34,424 bases of DNA, taken from positions 1 through 34,424 of the forward strand of contig NZ_JADCDB010000018.1 of assembly GCF_020252395.1 (NCBI RefSeq), read 5' to 3'. Both the position numbers and the translations under genes were made by a program. Below the pieces are notes generated by a model. The model was not told the origin of the DNA. It saw only the letters and a list, made by a program, of their open reading frames with translations, and searched no databases. Shown here piece after piece: positions 34,287 to 34,424 of this stretch; the stretch's first letter is position 1; the number at the start of each line of letters is the position of its first letter. Origin of the DNA: Aestuariivirga sp. (GTDB lineage Bacteria; Pseudomonadota; Alphaproteobacteria; Rhizobiales; Aestuariivirgaceae).

Positions 34287-34424
34287 TGTCGGTAGCACAC
34301 GATATGACCGGTTTAAGTAGCACACGATCTGTCCGGTAGGCTGGCCCTTTTTTGGGGGTCAGCATGAGCCGGACGGAAGCCCGAAGGGTTGTGCGAATGA
34401 TGAAGTTCATGAGCGTTTTTGGCC
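34287..34424 (+). mobile_element. Left end of an insertion sequence with internal repeats (truncated by the window)
   Basis: Two 20-bp direct repeats with 17-18 matches, GTAGCACACGATATGACCGG (34292-34311) and GTAGCACACGATCTGTCCGG (34317-34336), lie 5 bp apart, followed by GGGGG and an open frame from 34364. Subterminal tandem copies like these are typical transposase-binding sites at an IS end. The outer boundary is unknown; TGT at 34287 is a guess. The other end lies outside the window. Confidence 0.6.
34364..34424 (+). CDS. Putative transposase, first 20 codons only
   Basis: The frame starts at ATG 34364 with GGGGG 5-8 nt upstream and encodes SRTEARRVVRMMKFMSVFG after the initial Met before running off the end. 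The arginine-rich start followed by MKFMSVF resembles the N-terminus of helix-turn-helix transposases often annotated as ISNCY-type in rhizobia, but 20 residues are too few for a family assignment. It is the first gene of the element whose left end is at about 34287. Confidence 0.45.
   Translation, partial: MSRTEARRVVRMMKFMSVFG

Overview
The window is chromosomal DNA of an alphaproteobacterium, probably of the order Hyphomicrobiales (Rhizobiales) or close to it. The evidence is high GC with strongly GC-biased third codon positions, the gene pairs pal-ybgF and ruvC-ruvA-ruvB-ybgC, a cysteine-free ribosomal protein L31, and lineage-typical proteins (DUF4164, DUF1192, TrcR/DUF1013, RcdA/DUF1465). 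I cannot name a genus. Most of the window is dense housekeeping coding sequence.

Layout. (1) 1-6925, plus strand: the end of pal, then ybgF, tilS, ftsH, folP and glmM, covering envelope integrity, tRNA-Ile lysidinylation, membrane proteolysis, folate and amino-sugar synthesis. (2) 6938-10372, minus strand: yebC-ruvC-ruvA-ruvB-ybgC, convergent on glmM. (3) A small unknown gene (about 10.5-10.8 kb), then a minus-strand polyamine-type ABC uptake operon (binding protein and two permeases, no ATPase) to 14.1 kb. (4) 14392-16689, minus strand: a DUF4164 coiled-coil protein, zapA, a 6S RNA, 5-formyltetrahydrofolate cyclo-ligase and a YmdB-type phosphodiesterase. (5) 16884-21706, plus strand: tkt, pgk, a degenerate ThiE-like gene and a Sel1-repeat protein. 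gap is absent between tkt and pgk, where a paired-hairpin repeat sits. (6) 22029-25723: divergent acyl-CoA ligase and prpE. (7) 25766-30899: a DUF2189 membrane protein, an MFS transporter, two SDR genes, a truncated GNAT gene, an SDR without its active site, and trcR. (8) 31059-33884: a quinone oxidoreductase, a DUF1192 gene, an unassigned three-hairpin small RNA with a CtrA-like box, rcdA and a TPR protein. (9) rpmE, followed by the left end of an insertion sequence that runs off the window.

How the parts relate. The last 5 kb is biased to cell-cycle control: trcR, rcdA (the adaptor for ClpXP degradation of CtrA) and an unannotated sRNA candidate whose promoter overlaps a near-consensus CtrA box. 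The ftsZ-ring gene zapA leads the operon that holds 6S RNA and folate-salvage genes, the same neighbourhood as in enterobacteria. The strongest non-coding calls are the 6S RNA, the rcdA-linked sRNA, and two families of intergenic palindromes placed at gene ends. No CRISPR array, tRNA, rRNA, prophage or defence island was seen.
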